Positions 13,801-27,555 of a stretch of DNA of 64,000 nucleotides are shown here, in pieces. The DNA is from Pithys albifrons albifrons (Eukaryota; Chordata; Aves; Passeriformes; Thamnophilidae), in assembly GCF_047495875.1 (NCBI RefSeq), contig NC_092463.1, positions 17,473,224 through 17,537,223 of the forward strand. Direction: 5' to 3'. Made by a program: the position numbers and the translations under genes. The notes beneath the pieces were generated by a model. It was not told the DNA's origin. It saw only the letters and a program-made list of their open reading frames with translations, and did no database searches. How positions within the stretch are numbered: the stretch's first letter is position 1; each line of letters starts with the position of its first letter.

Positions 13801-16800
13801 GTGACTAACTTTTAATGCTTCATTGGAAGTTTTTTTTGCCTCACAGGTCTCTGCCTTGAGAAGCTGCCAATTTCTTCCTCAGCCAGCAATCTGCACGTGG
13901 ACCGTGAGCAAGAAGTTGTTACATGCTATGAGAAGGCTGGGGACATTGCTCTCCTCTACCTCCAGGAGATAGAAAGGGTAAGATGGGGAGATTTTCTTCA
14001 TTGAAGAGTTGTGTGGCTCATCTTTCACCTGAGTGGTGTTAATAACATCTTGGTAGGTCAACAAAAGGGTATCTGGTATTTCTTTTCATAAGACTTTGAT
14101 GCACACCTACAATTGGACAATAAATTAGTGTTCCTGAATGGATGTCTGGTTGTTGTCCTTCTGACTGTTCTCTCGTGACCTCTTGGAGTAAGTGCTGGGA
14201 GGGACAGAGCTCCTCTGAGCTACTGTGTGTGTTCAAGATGCTGATCTGAGGCCTCTGGTTAACTCATGGTGGTTCATTCATGCACATGGGATTATGGTGT
14301 CTTTCAGACACACATGTTGGAACATTTATGTTGTGTTTGTATACTTCCTGGATTTTCAGATCATTCTTTAAAAGATTTGAATTCAAAGTGAAACTATGAA
14401 GATTGAAAATTAATATTGGTGGTTTTTTGAAGCCAATAACATAAGTGCACCTGAATTCTCCTTTATAAACCACTAGAAGGTAAAATTCTGACCTAACATT
14501 GTACCTGTCAGCCTGTACAGTGAAGTATCACTGCGGTGTCCAGAACAGTAACTGAAGGTGTGTTTGCTTCAATTAACAGGCACAATCCCAAAGCAGTGGA
14601 AAAATAATCAGATATGATAGCCAGATAAACATATGATTTTAAAATATAGGTGAACTTCAGATAAATCTTAGTATTTCTATAAATTGAGTCAGGACAATGT
14701 TCTTGTAATTTGTAATTTTATCTCATTGGTATATTCCTTACCATATGTATGTATGGAACTACAGTTACTGTCAAAATCCAAGGTACTAGGTCTGTATGTA
14801 GGAGCCTTGTTTTTTATTGATGGAAGCTGTTACATCTGAGGTTCGTAATGTTAGACAAAATATAACCTCTGGACAGTTCTGCAGAGCATTAGGCAATTTA
14901 CTGCTCCCCCCCTCTTATAAATTAGGGATTGCTAATTATGAAATTCAAACTTAGGCTCTTCATTTGGTGAGAGCATAACACTGCAGGATTTAAATGCTTC
15001 AGGCTTTACCTGAGTTTGAAGGGATACACAGGGTCTTTTATTTCCTCCTCTTATTTTCATTTACACCATTAACCTTGTCTTCGGTGTACTACCACTTAGC
15101 AGAAACTCTTTAAGTGTTATTTTAAGTGTTTTTTTAAAGAAAAGAAAATTTCTGGTACGCTTTATTTGTAGGAATTGCACACTACTGGGGGCGGTCCCAT
15201 GGTGTAATGGATAGCCCTCTGGACTCTGAATCCCAAGGTCCTGAGTTCCAAGTCTCAGTGGGACCGTCCTCTGGCAGTTCAATGCCTCCCTGCCATCCCA
15301 TCCCGTCAGGTCTCAGATGCTGAGCAGGGTCAGCCCCGGTTAGTACCGGGTGCTGTGACAGTCCCGAGGACTTCACTGTCACTGTCCAAGCTCAGTGGGT
15401 CAGTTCTGCGCACGCTGTGCCTCACCTAAAAAATCCACTGTGCAGGCTGGAAGGGCACACCCACGTGGGGAGAGCCCTCCCCAAATCTTCGTTTGGGAAG
15501 CCTGACCATACATACACTACTGCTTTTTATTTACACTTAGAGATCTGTTTGGACACAACACAATACACCAGGGGCTCTGTTCTTTGGTTGAGAAAGCCAT
15601 TAGAGTGAAGGGAATGGCAATATCCATCTGACCCTCTCTTTGAGGCCTATTGCTCCCAAGCCTCAGGTCTGTCACTTGACTGCTGTCTCTGACGGGGTTA
15701 TGGGGCACAGTTGGGGTCATGCAGACAAAGGAAATGGGAAAGCAAACTTTGATGTGCTGGAGGAAAACAAGTCATTCACACTGTTTTTGAAATATGTACC
15801 GGTTTTTATTTTCTCATGGGCTTTGTTACTGTCTTTTAGTGGCTGGTAGACTGTGCAGTGAACGTGAAGGTGAATGAAAGCTGATAGCTCTCCATTTTGA
15901 CAGCTTTTTTAATGTTGATGTAATACAATTATGTTATTTCTAAGTTGTTTTTTGGAAATGACTCTGGAGATAGCTTTTAATGTTACTGCTCTCTGCAGCA
16001 GTCTTTTTGAACTTAACAGGAGTTTAGAATTTTGCTACCATCACCTGCTGCTAGCTGAATAAGGCTGCAGAAAGCTTTTTCACATTCTTCTCTTCTCTAT
16101 ACCATTTTTCACAAAAAATTCTGAAAAAATATAATAAAACTTTGCTCATCAGTATTTCTGCTTGGTGGATAAGTTACATTTAAGGGTTTAGCCAGAAGTG
16201 AAAAGGATGACAATGGAGGTAAGGATAGCAATAGTTTACTAGCCACCACCTACAGGCAAAGATTTCTCTAACATTAAGTATTAGCTTCTGTGTAAAAGTA
16301 CACAAAACTTGATTTTTTTTTTCTAAATACATTTTTTCTCTTTTTTTTGTTCTATTAGGTAATTAATGCCAATATACAAAACAGAAGCCCTAAGCCAGGG
16401 CCCACTGCACATGAACAAGAACTTGGTTTTTTCCTGGAAACAGGACTTCAAAGAGCACATGTTTTGTATTTCAAGAATGGGTGAGATTTGATTCTTCTTT
16501 TATTCTGTTTGCGATTTTTTTAGGTTTTGTATTTGTGATGTAAATGGGCATCATCGATTTTAGCAAGTGTGGATTCCATTATAATGAGATCTCATACTAA
16601 AAAACTAGTAACATCTTGATGGAAATAGTAAGGCTGCTCTTATTTTACTTATTTACATATTGTAATACTGTTTAATCAAAAAAGGCAGAAAGGCTTTTAT
16701 GGTCTAACTTATTAAATGTAAGAACTTAAAATACCTGAAGCTTTAAGTATGTGAAGTATATTATTGAATGCTGTTAGAAAGTGATTAACAACATATTGAA

Positions 16801-19800
16801 ACTCTTGATTTTTATAATTTTGATTTTGTAATTTTTTTCCAAATCTCTTCAGTTATGACTTATTTTAACATTATGCTGCAGGATCAATGTGCATGAAGAT
16901 CAACAGTATGTATATGAGTATACAATCTCCATTGTACCTGCTCTATAGATCCCTTTAGATTCTGCATGGGAGTTCCTTTATAATTTATTTCAAGTAAGGC
17001 TTTCATTAAAAGCCTAAAAATAAATTCAGTTACCACACGAAATGAGAAACAGAGTACAACTCTCCATTTTTAAGAACTTGGCACAAATGGTTTTAAGTAC
17101 ATTTCTGACATTTGTTGAAAATTTGCTTGTGGGTCTTCTTATTCCATTAGGAAAATGTGGTTTGATTGAAATACTGGAACTCTTGATGGTACTATTTTGT
17201 ACCAAGAATGGTTTTTATTCTTTGAAATACACAAACCAGAGATGAATGAAATAATGCAGTGTCTGTAAAGAGTTTGAGAGTTTGAGATTTTGAAGTACTG
17301 ATGGTGGGGTGAAAAAGGCTATCCAAGCTTTCAAAATATTCAGGGCTTTCAGCATGGAAATGAGCACTAAGCTTTTGAAATCTCATTCTTAAAGTAATGA
17401 AGTAGTGCTGCAGTAACACGTGATCTGAGAGTTACACTTTAGTTCTGTTTCCGTAATTTAATTGCAGGAGGAATGGAATGTTCTGAAAGCTCATTTTTGT
17501 CATTTACCAGAGCTAAAAATAAGATCTCTGTTTATCTGCGTGCACAAAAAATAAATAAAATATAGATATTGAAAAAGTCCCTCTGGCAGTCGTGGTTAAG
17601 AACAAGCTAAAAACTCCACAGTTTGAAGAATTTTGATGGAAGGCCAGAAATGGAAATGGTGCATTTAATCTGACATGTTGTGTGTGAAAGCAATCAGCAG
17701 CAGACATGGCAGATTGTGATTAATGATGAAAACAAAAAACAACTGCACAAAACATCCTGCAGTTGGTGGCTGAGGAACACCCAGCCCAGAGAAGGGTTTT
17801 TCCTAGACCATAATCAGTTGAGCTGGTGTGAAGTTTGAAAGGTGATTTTATTCCATGAGCATTTTAATCCTTCACAATCAAGTTGATGGTGATCTTGTTA
17901 ACTCCTACACAACCACAGGGTTATGCAAGTCTTTTTTACAGTCTTTTACTACAGTGATCTCTTGCAGTTTTTAAGCTAATTACACATTATATATAAAGTT
18001 TTTAATTTTGTCTTCCAGTTTCATTGGCCAGTGATACTTTTTTTGTGGTATGAGGAAGCAACGTGTTAGGAAAAATAGCTCTGTGACAGTAATTTTTTTA
18101 CATACTCCTGCCATAATATCCTTTACTCTCCTTCCTTAATTCAGAGCCAATCACAATTCTTTCAGTCTTTCCTAATACGGTCATTGTTCCAGGCTGCTTC
18201 TTATGTTGCTGCTTTTAGGGATCTATTTTTATTTTTTTTAGTTTTTAACTTGGATTTACCAGATCTGAAGAGAACTTCAAATATATTTTTTCTAATAGGG
18301 GCAAATTTGATTCATAGCCTGCTTTTCAGCACATCTATTTTAAGGATGTTTTGTTTAATTTTGAGATGTGTCATCCCTCCTCATGTTAGGTTTGTAGAAG
18401 TAGATGTGAGATCTTTTCCTTTAAGCTTTGCAACATACTTCAATTTTGAACTTAATCTAATGTGGTAAAGATTATATGAACGTTTTCAAGGAGAAGAAAT
18501 GTAAACATCTCTAATATAGCTACTTTAGAAACAGAAGCATAAATAAATAAACTGATTTTTTGCAATTGAAGCTGGACATTTTAAAAGGAGAGGAGGAGGC
18601 AGGGCATCACCAGAATTTGTACTGCTTATATTTGTGTATGTTTGTGAAGGGAATGTGACACTCAGAGGAGTTGAGGCTGAAATAAAAGCTCCTTTCACCA
18701 AACAAAACCTGGCATTGGTGTGAGTCAGTTCAAATCTTACCCTGTTACCAGCACAGTGGCTGCAGCACTTCATGCATTGGAGCCTGGTTAAGGATCTGAG
18801 CAGGTGTGTGTGGATTTTTCACTGGTTTTTTGTACTTCAGTTCCATTCCAGTCAGTGCTAATAAACATCTTTCAAACTCTGCTGGAGGATTTAATTTGTC
18901 TGAAGTTCTTTTGTTATGGAGTGAGTGTTGGTTTTGTTGCAGTCAGTGGCTAATCAATGCTTTTAATTACATTTCTTCCACTAGACATGAAATCAGCATT
19001 GTTTGCATGTAGGTCAGTTACAAAGTAGAAAAGAAAATAAGATAACATATTACTAGCTGGAAGACCATAATTTCAGCAGTAAGACAGGGAAATATTGCCT
19101 GTCCAGAAATCTGATCCACTTTGTATGTCCCCTTTGTTCTCTTACTCTACAGAGATCTTCTTTTAAGTCAAGTAATTAAGGTTTTGTAGAGGATTAAATG
19201 ATTGTCTTTCAGGTATGCATTATCTTGTAGGAAAAACTAGGAAGTGTTTGAAACTTAACCTTTCTACTAAGTGGTGGTATTTTGAAAATACATGGAAATG
19301 CAATTAGTTAAAAAACTAAAAAAAAAGAAGTGGAAATACTCTGAACCAGAAGAGTGTTATTTTAGTGCTCTGTTAGGACACTAAACTGAAATTAATGGTT
19401 TCTTCTGAAGTGGACAGAATTTCATTAAAGACTCAACCTGCATGCCTATTTTTCACTTGGGAGATGAGGAACATTTCAGCCTGGAAGTGAGAAACAAAGA
19501 AGTTCAGGAAGCTGTTCTAAAACTTAAAGTAGGGTTTATGTGTTTTTTAAAAAACATTTTGAAATATGTAACTTTCTGTGTCGTTCAGGCTGACTACATA
19601 ACTTGTCTAGTAGTTACTTTGTCATTTCATATTGAAGGAGCTCAAAGTCCTGATGCTTTTCCCAGAAAACCATGAGCACAGGAACTTGGACATGAGCATT
19701 TAACATGGCTGTTTTCAAGTGGGATGCCCTTCAGGGAGAAAGGACAGCTATTTATGTACCCAGTGATTCTTCTACCCTTGTATTTGTTTTGTATGAATGT

Positions 19801-22800
19801 TATGAGATTTTAAGCTTGTTTATGGTTTTTATTTTTGAGGTAGTGTTATTCACAAATATACTGGAAGTGTATGCTTTTAAAGCAAAATTGCATTCTGTTT
19901 AAAGTTTAAAATCAGGTGGCTGTCATATGCAAATCAGACCTATGTTGCTTTCAGAGCTACTTGTGTGGCTTCTCCTTTGTTTCACACCCTCTCTAAGGAT
20001 ATTACTGTGTTAAGAGTCCAGGTTCCAGAGTGCAGTTTTGTCTGGTCTCCACCGTAGTTCACATGCTGAATCAAACCTGGGGAGCCTGGAGCAGACCTTA
20101 CTCCTCATGGTGCCACAGCAGCAGTGGAGCAGCACCTTCCCAGTCTTCTCCAGGAAGTTGTGTCTCATAGACTGCATTTTTCTCAATAGAAAATTAACCC
20201 TGGGAAAAAAAATCAAAAAATCAACCAGTTTTTTCTGCATGTAATTGATTGAATTGGTTTGTATGGACTTAGAAAATGTTTGACAAGCCCAGCAAAAAGC
20301 CCTCCTGAGAGTTTAAAACTTGTCTATGTAGAATTTATTTTATCTGTTTTTATTTTTTCACTATAGCATATAATAGAAATAGCATAGGAGTATGGCTCTC
20401 ATGCCAGTAAGCAAGGAACAGTGAGTGGATGACAGGCAACCCATGGACGCTTCTGTTCCACATCTATGCATGTACAGTACTCACAGCCAGGGATTTTACA
20501 GTGAAGAAATCCATGAGAGAAGGATTTATGTAAATGCGTTGACATAAATGCACATCAAGACACTATAGTCAGCTCTCTACTGTATTAGAATGCAGTGCTG
20601 GCTGCCCATCACTCTCTGAATCTCTTGAGATCCTGTTGCATATCCTACATCAGTGTCAAAACGAGTTGGTGATTAAGCAAAAAGTAGAAAGTAAGATGAA
20701 ATTCAAACCCACTGAAATCCTACAAGGTACTACATTCTTATATGTGAGATGTCACTGCTGTATTGGAAAGCAAACAAAATTACTTCTGTTGCAGTTTCCA
20801 AAACATCTTTGTTCTTGATATACCTGCTTTCATGGTTTGTGTGCTTTGGAAGATAAGGCAAACATATATTCAAGACAGCACCAAAAATTGCTGTTCTGTG
20901 ATTGCTACCAAAACTAAGTTTTCAAAGGATACTTTGATATCTGTCATATCAGAATGTGAGAGGAAATTATTGTTCTCTCAGGTAGTCAGATAAAATCATC
21001 CCTCATGAATGCTTTCTTTTTCAATTCTTATTGTATTTTTATTACTCAGAATTGTGTCTTAACTTCAAGAGTTTAAAATAAGATTCCATTATGAAATTAT
21101 AGATAGGGAGACCTACAGTTTTACATGGAAGACTGAGGTGGATATACACATGAAGGAATGGCTTTTATTCAAAGTAATCTCAAATCACTTTTGTGATTAA
21201 TTACACAAAGAACAGTAAGAGTAATGTTGGTATCTGAATTGATGTTCATGATAATTTTAATAATATGTAGTCAGAATTCTGACTCCAGCTCGCTTTTTCC
21301 AAGAAAATACTTAGTATTTTGTAGTCCATTACTACATGTCTTGTTGACAGTGGTTGTTGTTTGTATTTGCAGGCATCAAATTCAAGGTTTTGATTTTATG
21401 TTGAGTTGTGATCCAAATGGTTTTGGATCCTCAGACTGGGGAGGGAATATTTAGTGCACTTCCCCTGCTCTCCCCAAAACACTTGCTTTACTGCTTACTT
21501 AATGCCCTTCTTTTTCTGTTTTCTTCTCTGGTTTTGGTACTGTTCTGAAGAACACTTCTTGGCATGCCAGGTGTCAGATTTTCCTTTTTTTTTCCCTTTC
21601 TTTTTCTTGTCTCTTCTGTTGCAAGTGATAGGAATTGTAAGATCACAGATTGTAAGATCCATAAGATCTGGATTCATAAGGTCATGCAGGTTGAAAGGGG
21701 CTTTGCGTGGCCATCTGGGCCACACCCCCTCTCAAATTGTGGCCAGTGTAGAGCAGCTTGGTCAGAGTCTTGTGCTTAAAATATAGTATATTACATGGGA
21801 GTTCAGAAGAAGATGGGCCATCATTGGAAGGGGAACTTGGGAGGCAGATAGGTCAGATCTAAGAGGTGTACCAAATCCTAACAAAACTATTCAGAACACA
21901 AGCCTAAATGCCTGCAAGGGAAAAAAAAGAAAAAAATTACAGCACCCCTCAGTAAACCAGCTGTGCAATATTTTCCTGGCAGTTACACATTTGAAAAGCA
22001 AAGGAGGTGGAAATCAGGAGGTGGGAAAGGGAAGCATCCAGCTTTCACCTGAAAAGATAAAATTAAGCCTGCTTACCTTTCTAACTTCAACTGGTGGCAG
22101 CATTTCTGAAGCATGTATTATCTTTCCAAGGCATTCACACCAGTGAATACTCACAGTGGTCAGTCTTAAAAATTAGAAACCACTTTGCAAATTGTTTGGC
22201 CAATGACAAGGAAATAATTTGAAGAGTGGAAACTTTGAAAGAATTAATGAGTTTTCAAACACCAGTTGCTTATGTGGATAGTGTTGAAGAGTCAAATAAA
22301 GTAATTCCATAACTCTTTTCAAAAATAACTTATGAATAAAAGGTCTCTACATAATTAGTTTATGAGTTCTTCCAGAAGCCAGTTCCCTCTATCACTGAGA
22401 CCAAAATACCTGCACCTTCCTTGGAAAACCTAAGAGTTAGCAATTACTTTCTACTACTATTAGAAAGAAATCTGGGACCATTGAGTTCTCCTGCCTACTA
22501 ATTTCTGCCTTTTGAAGTTAACAGGGTCAATTAACATTTTTGCAGTTAAACGGGCATCTTTCATCATTATTAATCAGTTCAAAACCATAATTTCACTATG
22601 AAAGAAGAACCAGTGTAATGAGTAACCAGTAACTCAAAATACTGAAAAGCTCCATGTTGAACTATTATTAAGGCTTTACAGAAATGGCCAAATACTACAA
22701 CCACAGAACAAAATCTTGGTGAAAATAACTATCAACCAGGCACCATAATTAACTGTCCTTAGAGAAAGAATCAGTATTAACAGAAAGAAAGTAAAAATAC

Positions 22801-25800
22801 TAGTTCAAGGCTACCACAGCTCACATGCAGGTGATCTGTCTCATGAGTACTCATCCACAAAACACCTACGCCCCAAACTCCATCAGAATTTGAATCTCTA
22901 CCTTTTGAAAGTGCCTGGAGAGAACAGGCTGAGAAGGAGCTGAGGTGTCAAGAGAAGTAGTAAGCAAAAGTCTTAGTGTCCTGACGCTGTAAAGTGGAGT
23001 TACCTGTTCTCATCTTCCCCATACCTACACTCCCAGTGTGAATTTGACTTGTTTGCCTTTTGCTGGTACAGGTACTCATTTGGTTCTTCTGCAGTGTCTT
23101 TTTATTCTCCAAACCAGCAGAAAAGAAAGAGCTAAGAAATCATAACCTTCTCTTGTAATAGTGAGAAGAATTAATGCCCTGTAAGGTGTGATAATGGCTG
23201 GTGTGGCTGTCAGAAAAGAGAGAGGACCACGCAAGTGAGAGTGGGAAGATATCAAGAAGGAAGAGTGGTGGAAAAAAAGGAACAGTAAGAGATGAGAATG
23301 GAGAGGACGAAATCTTTCTCTTTAGGTAGTGAACCATTAAGTAGACTAACTACCAGTGAAACTGCGGTCTGGGCAGTAAGTATTTTAATTTTGAATGCAT
23401 GAATGGGAGAATTGCTGCTTGATAGGACTGTTTCAAATACTTAGGCTTACACAGCTCTAATGGCACACTGAAGATGTTTCTTTTATAAGCACAAATGTCA
23501 GTTAAGAACTTTTAAGCATCAAGCAAACATGATCTTCTGTAGTGAACTTGAGATACCTGGGATTTTTCTTTCTGCATGGGTTAACAATGGATAAAATCAG
23601 AAGTGTGTCACACTGATTTTTTTTTTAAGTAGGCTTTATAAAAAGTAGGGTAGAGTCTGGCAGGAAATTAGGGATCTTGTGCATTTTATTCAGAAAGTAA
23701 TGTCTAGTGGTAGTTAATGTTTAGTGGAAATTATATAGTATTATTATTGAAACTGTGTAAGTATGAAATGAAGGGGAAAAATAGAACTATCTGAAGTTGC
23801 AACTATGTTGTGTTTCAGAGATAGGTATCTAAAGGCTTACCAGAATGTTCTTCTAGTTGTAGATTAAATTCTGCTTCCGCTCCACCCTCTTAAAGCTGAG
23901 GGAAAACAGACATTATTCAGAACCATCTGAAGCATCAGGGGTTGTGCAGAGTGCTTAGCCTTGTCCATTTGGTCAGTCTCTAATAAAGTTATTTCAGAGA
24001 GCTGTGGAATTTCAGTCCTTTTTGATTTTTTTAAATTTATCTTTGTAGGCTATATAAAGCAGCACTGTAGATGACAGGCCTTGCTATTAGGACATTCTGT
24101 CACTACCTAAGAGTTAATCTCTTGATTTTCACATTTCTTGCTTTTTGCTTCTATAGTAACTTGTTTCAATGTGAAATCATTTATTCTCTTAATACTGTGT
24201 AAATTACTCTTAGTTTTCTGAATGTAATTAGCTACTGTGTATGGATTTAAGTAATTGTTATTTTTTTTGTAAACATGCCAGTCATACGGAAATTACTGAA
24301 ATGCCACCGTTCTGACTGGTGTGCAGATTAAGAGTTTTGCCTGCTCTTACTCCTTAAGCTTTCCAATAATTCCTTTCTTTTCTTTCCTATTTGAATCCTT
24401 GGAAGAAAACCCCAAGCATTAAAACTTCAAGTGTACTGATCAGTTTACCAACATTACATTTATTTTTCTATATACAAATATAGAAAGAAAGACAGAGAGG
24501 ACAAAAGAGAAGTTGCATTTGGGAATTGAGCTCAATTCCAGAAAACGGGTTCTGTTTCATCACTTTGATCAAGCCCTGTAGATATTAAAGGATGAATATT
24601 TTTAAGCTGTGTTACAGTGAGCCTCAGCAATGAGGTGATAGGGTATCATAGTTAGCTTAGCCTTTCACTGGCACAGCTCTGGATATACTTTTCTTTCTTA
24701 AATAGGAGAAGTACTTACAATTTAGCCACCAAATCGCAGAGCAGGAGAGGTTTGGTCTAAGCTCACTTCACAAAAATTTGTTCTAATTACATGTTTAATC
24801 TTTAAAAGGCAATGGTAGACTAAATATTTGGGGGTTTTGATTGATAAGCATAATGGAAATGCCTGACAAACAAAGCCCTTCTCACACTAATGGAGAAGAT
24901 ACTGCTAAAATACACTGTAAGTACAGAGCAAATTAATCTTATCATCCTTTCTGAGGTTAAGTTGAATACATTTCTTTTGTAGCCTGTTTTGATTATATTG
25001 CAATTAGATCTCACTGCTTTGATATAGAGAATAATGTTTAAGAAATAGTGTTTTGTTTCTTTATCCTAACATTGCTCAAATGTAGATTGCTTCTTGTTGA
25101 GCAGTTTCTTTCATTCTTTTCTACTTTTTGTGTGTGTATTTAAACCACAGACATAAGAAGTACTTTTCTGCGGTGTGAGGTTTATCAGGACTACTGATGC
25201 CAAAGCACTGTGTTTGATGCCAAACATGCTTTTTAAAACTAATAGACTTCTTGGTGGTGCTGGTGACAAGTATGTTGTGCCCAAAGTTTGCTACTGCTGG
25301 TCTTCATGCCTATATACAGGTCTTCTGATTCTGCGTTAAAATTTATCTGTCCTTGGTGCTCCTTAATTTTCTTCCAACACTTTGCTTGTATGATATCTAC
25401 AATTATTAATCTCTGTTTAGGAGTGAGTACTTTGAAGGGTGCAGTTATTTTCATTATTCTAAACAGAAATACTGTTAGAAATTGTCAAAGCAGCATCAAA
25501 GTTGATCTTGATCAGAATAATTAATTGGGTTCTAATATGAATTGTTGGGGTTTAGGATGCAAATATGTAGGCACAAAGATGCAAATATGCCCTAAGGACA
25601 TCAATCTATATAGACTTTTAGTAGATCTTGGTTCTCAGCCTAACTGACTTAGTGCTACTGAAAGAGTCAAAGAAGATTTAAAGAAGCAAACATTTGAATT
25701 GTCTTTAAGGAAGGTGCAATTGTGATTGGAGGCACTCATATAAACTCATGTATGTAACAGTGTCCGTCTGTGGGCTGTCGTTGTCTTGTCTGAAATGACT

Positions 25801-27497
25801 GAAAATGTGTCAGCTCTGAGTGCATGTTAATGCTAAAATTGCTTGTCTCAAGAAAGGAGGGGATCTCAAAGTCCTTTACAGACACTGTGGATCTGTGTTT
25901 TATAAGTTCAAATATAGGAAATGTACTTGACTGAAAGCAGTGCGGTGTGGACAACTGCCATAGTGTTCATGCTATATTTTGCTTCATTTCTTGTCTCTCA
26001 AAGCATTTAACTCAATTTTGAGCTGATTTAGATTGTAACTTTGAAGTCTGTTTTTTAGTTTATTTCATGTAGAAGATGCTTGACAAATCTGTATTGTGTG
26101 TGTGTTGACCTCTTCAGTGGATCAATGTTAAATGCTTTTTGAAACAAAAACTCATTCTGTATTTTAACTGCTTTTTTTCTTGTACAGTCTTAATGCTTTT
26201 TCCATGACACAGTAGAACTTCAGTCACAAATTTCAGTCCCTTGCAGATACTTATAAAAATGTAATAGGCAACTAATAACAACCTTTCATGAAGTTTTTAA
26301 GGGCTTGTGAAAGTTGTGTATTTTTTCATAAAGTGTTTTTTTATTGTTCTTGTAACACATGAGAAGGTGGAAAAAAATACCAATTCCTAATATTTCATAA
26401 AGTTATTGTGGTTTGAAGTTCTGCTCCATAGCATATGTTTCATTTGCACTGGGAAAATGAAGTTGCAAGCCAACAAGTTCTTGCTCATAACTTTTTTGAC
26501 AATTTTGCAGTGAATATTTCAGGTTTTTGGCAAGTCTGGTTTTTTGGTGTGTGCTTTTTTTTTTTAATCTTGTTTTGAGAATGCATCTGCCACTCTGCAA
26601 TCCAGTCTTTGAGGGAGACCTCCATTCATGGGAAATATGCTTTTAGTGCAGAGGACTTAAAGCTGGGATTCCAGAGGTCTGGTGTTGGCTCTCCAAAATG
26701 TTTGGCATGTCATATTATTGAATGATATTTATTTTGGCTTTCCAAAGGTGCCAAATGTGTCAGACTTTCAGTGAGTTTGGGGGGTTACTTAAAATTTGGG
26801 CTACAGACTTTCTATACTTCATTAGTACATGAAGTTGGTGTATTATACAATTGTTTCCATGCTAGATATTTACACAACTGGTCTAGAGATAAGAAAAAGA
26901 TAAAACCTGTATGGGCATTCAAAATAATTATTATTTGATAAGAAAGTTCAGATCTGCTAAAATTATTAGTATGAATGATGCCTCCGAGGGTCTTGAATCT
27001 CTGCAAAAGCTGTTTAGGCAGCAGAAGTGGAAGAAGCACAGATGAACAAACTTGAATTGCAGAAGCCACACCAAAAACCAGCTTGAGTCAAGAACAGAAC
27101 CCTCATCCCAAGTCCTCGTCTGGCCACACAGTGGGCCTTAATGTGTTTGATCTGTTCCCCTTCTGAAAAGGAACTCAAAAATTTATGTTACTTTCACTGG
27201 GGTTTACCAGATTTACTTCTTTTTTACCTCCCTCTTTTAAGGTGTCAAGAGGCAGGGAAAATGGATTTTTTTCCCCCCAAAGTTTATACTTTGAAGCCTA
27301 ATGTAATTAAAAATAAAAAAACCTATTGTAGTAGTGAGACCAATTTCAGTTTTATTTTTTCTCTTTTTGGGGTGGTTGCTTCTTACTCTTTTTCTTGCTT
27401 TTGCTTGAGCTATCTGCTGATCATGAAAGTGTTTCTTTTTTCAATAAACTGCCAGGGAGTGTTGTTGTAGTAATTAGTAATGGAGTTCCCAGGTGAA

Positions 27498-27555
<58 letters not shown>

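Larger units (their letters stand above)
2733..13846 (+). other. TTC7B intron (11.1 kb)
   Basis: Long intron bounded by gtaagg and tcacag. It contains a probable LTR at 3008, a CR1 3' fragment at 5012, a telomeric micro-block at 8835, a TATTA microsatellite at 11404, a 35-bp tandem duplication at 12640 and an old CR1 scrap at 12765. The rest (about 5.4-8.8 kb and 8.9-11.4 kb) is anonymous AT-rich sequence. Open frames there are short and on both strands, with no similarity I recognise. Confidence 0.85.
13978..16358 (+). other. TTC7B intron (2.4 kb)
   Basis: Bounded by gtaaga and attag. The notable content is the tRNA-Gln-like/5S-like chimera at 15193-15362. The remainder is unremarkable AT-rich sequence. 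Confidence 0.88.

Noticed and set aside
15193..15265. A functional tRNA-Gln gene
   Set aside because: The anticodon stem has lost two pairs, the T loop has eight bases and the B box is broken. The acceptor stem and anticodon alone are not enough, so it is called a pseudogene.
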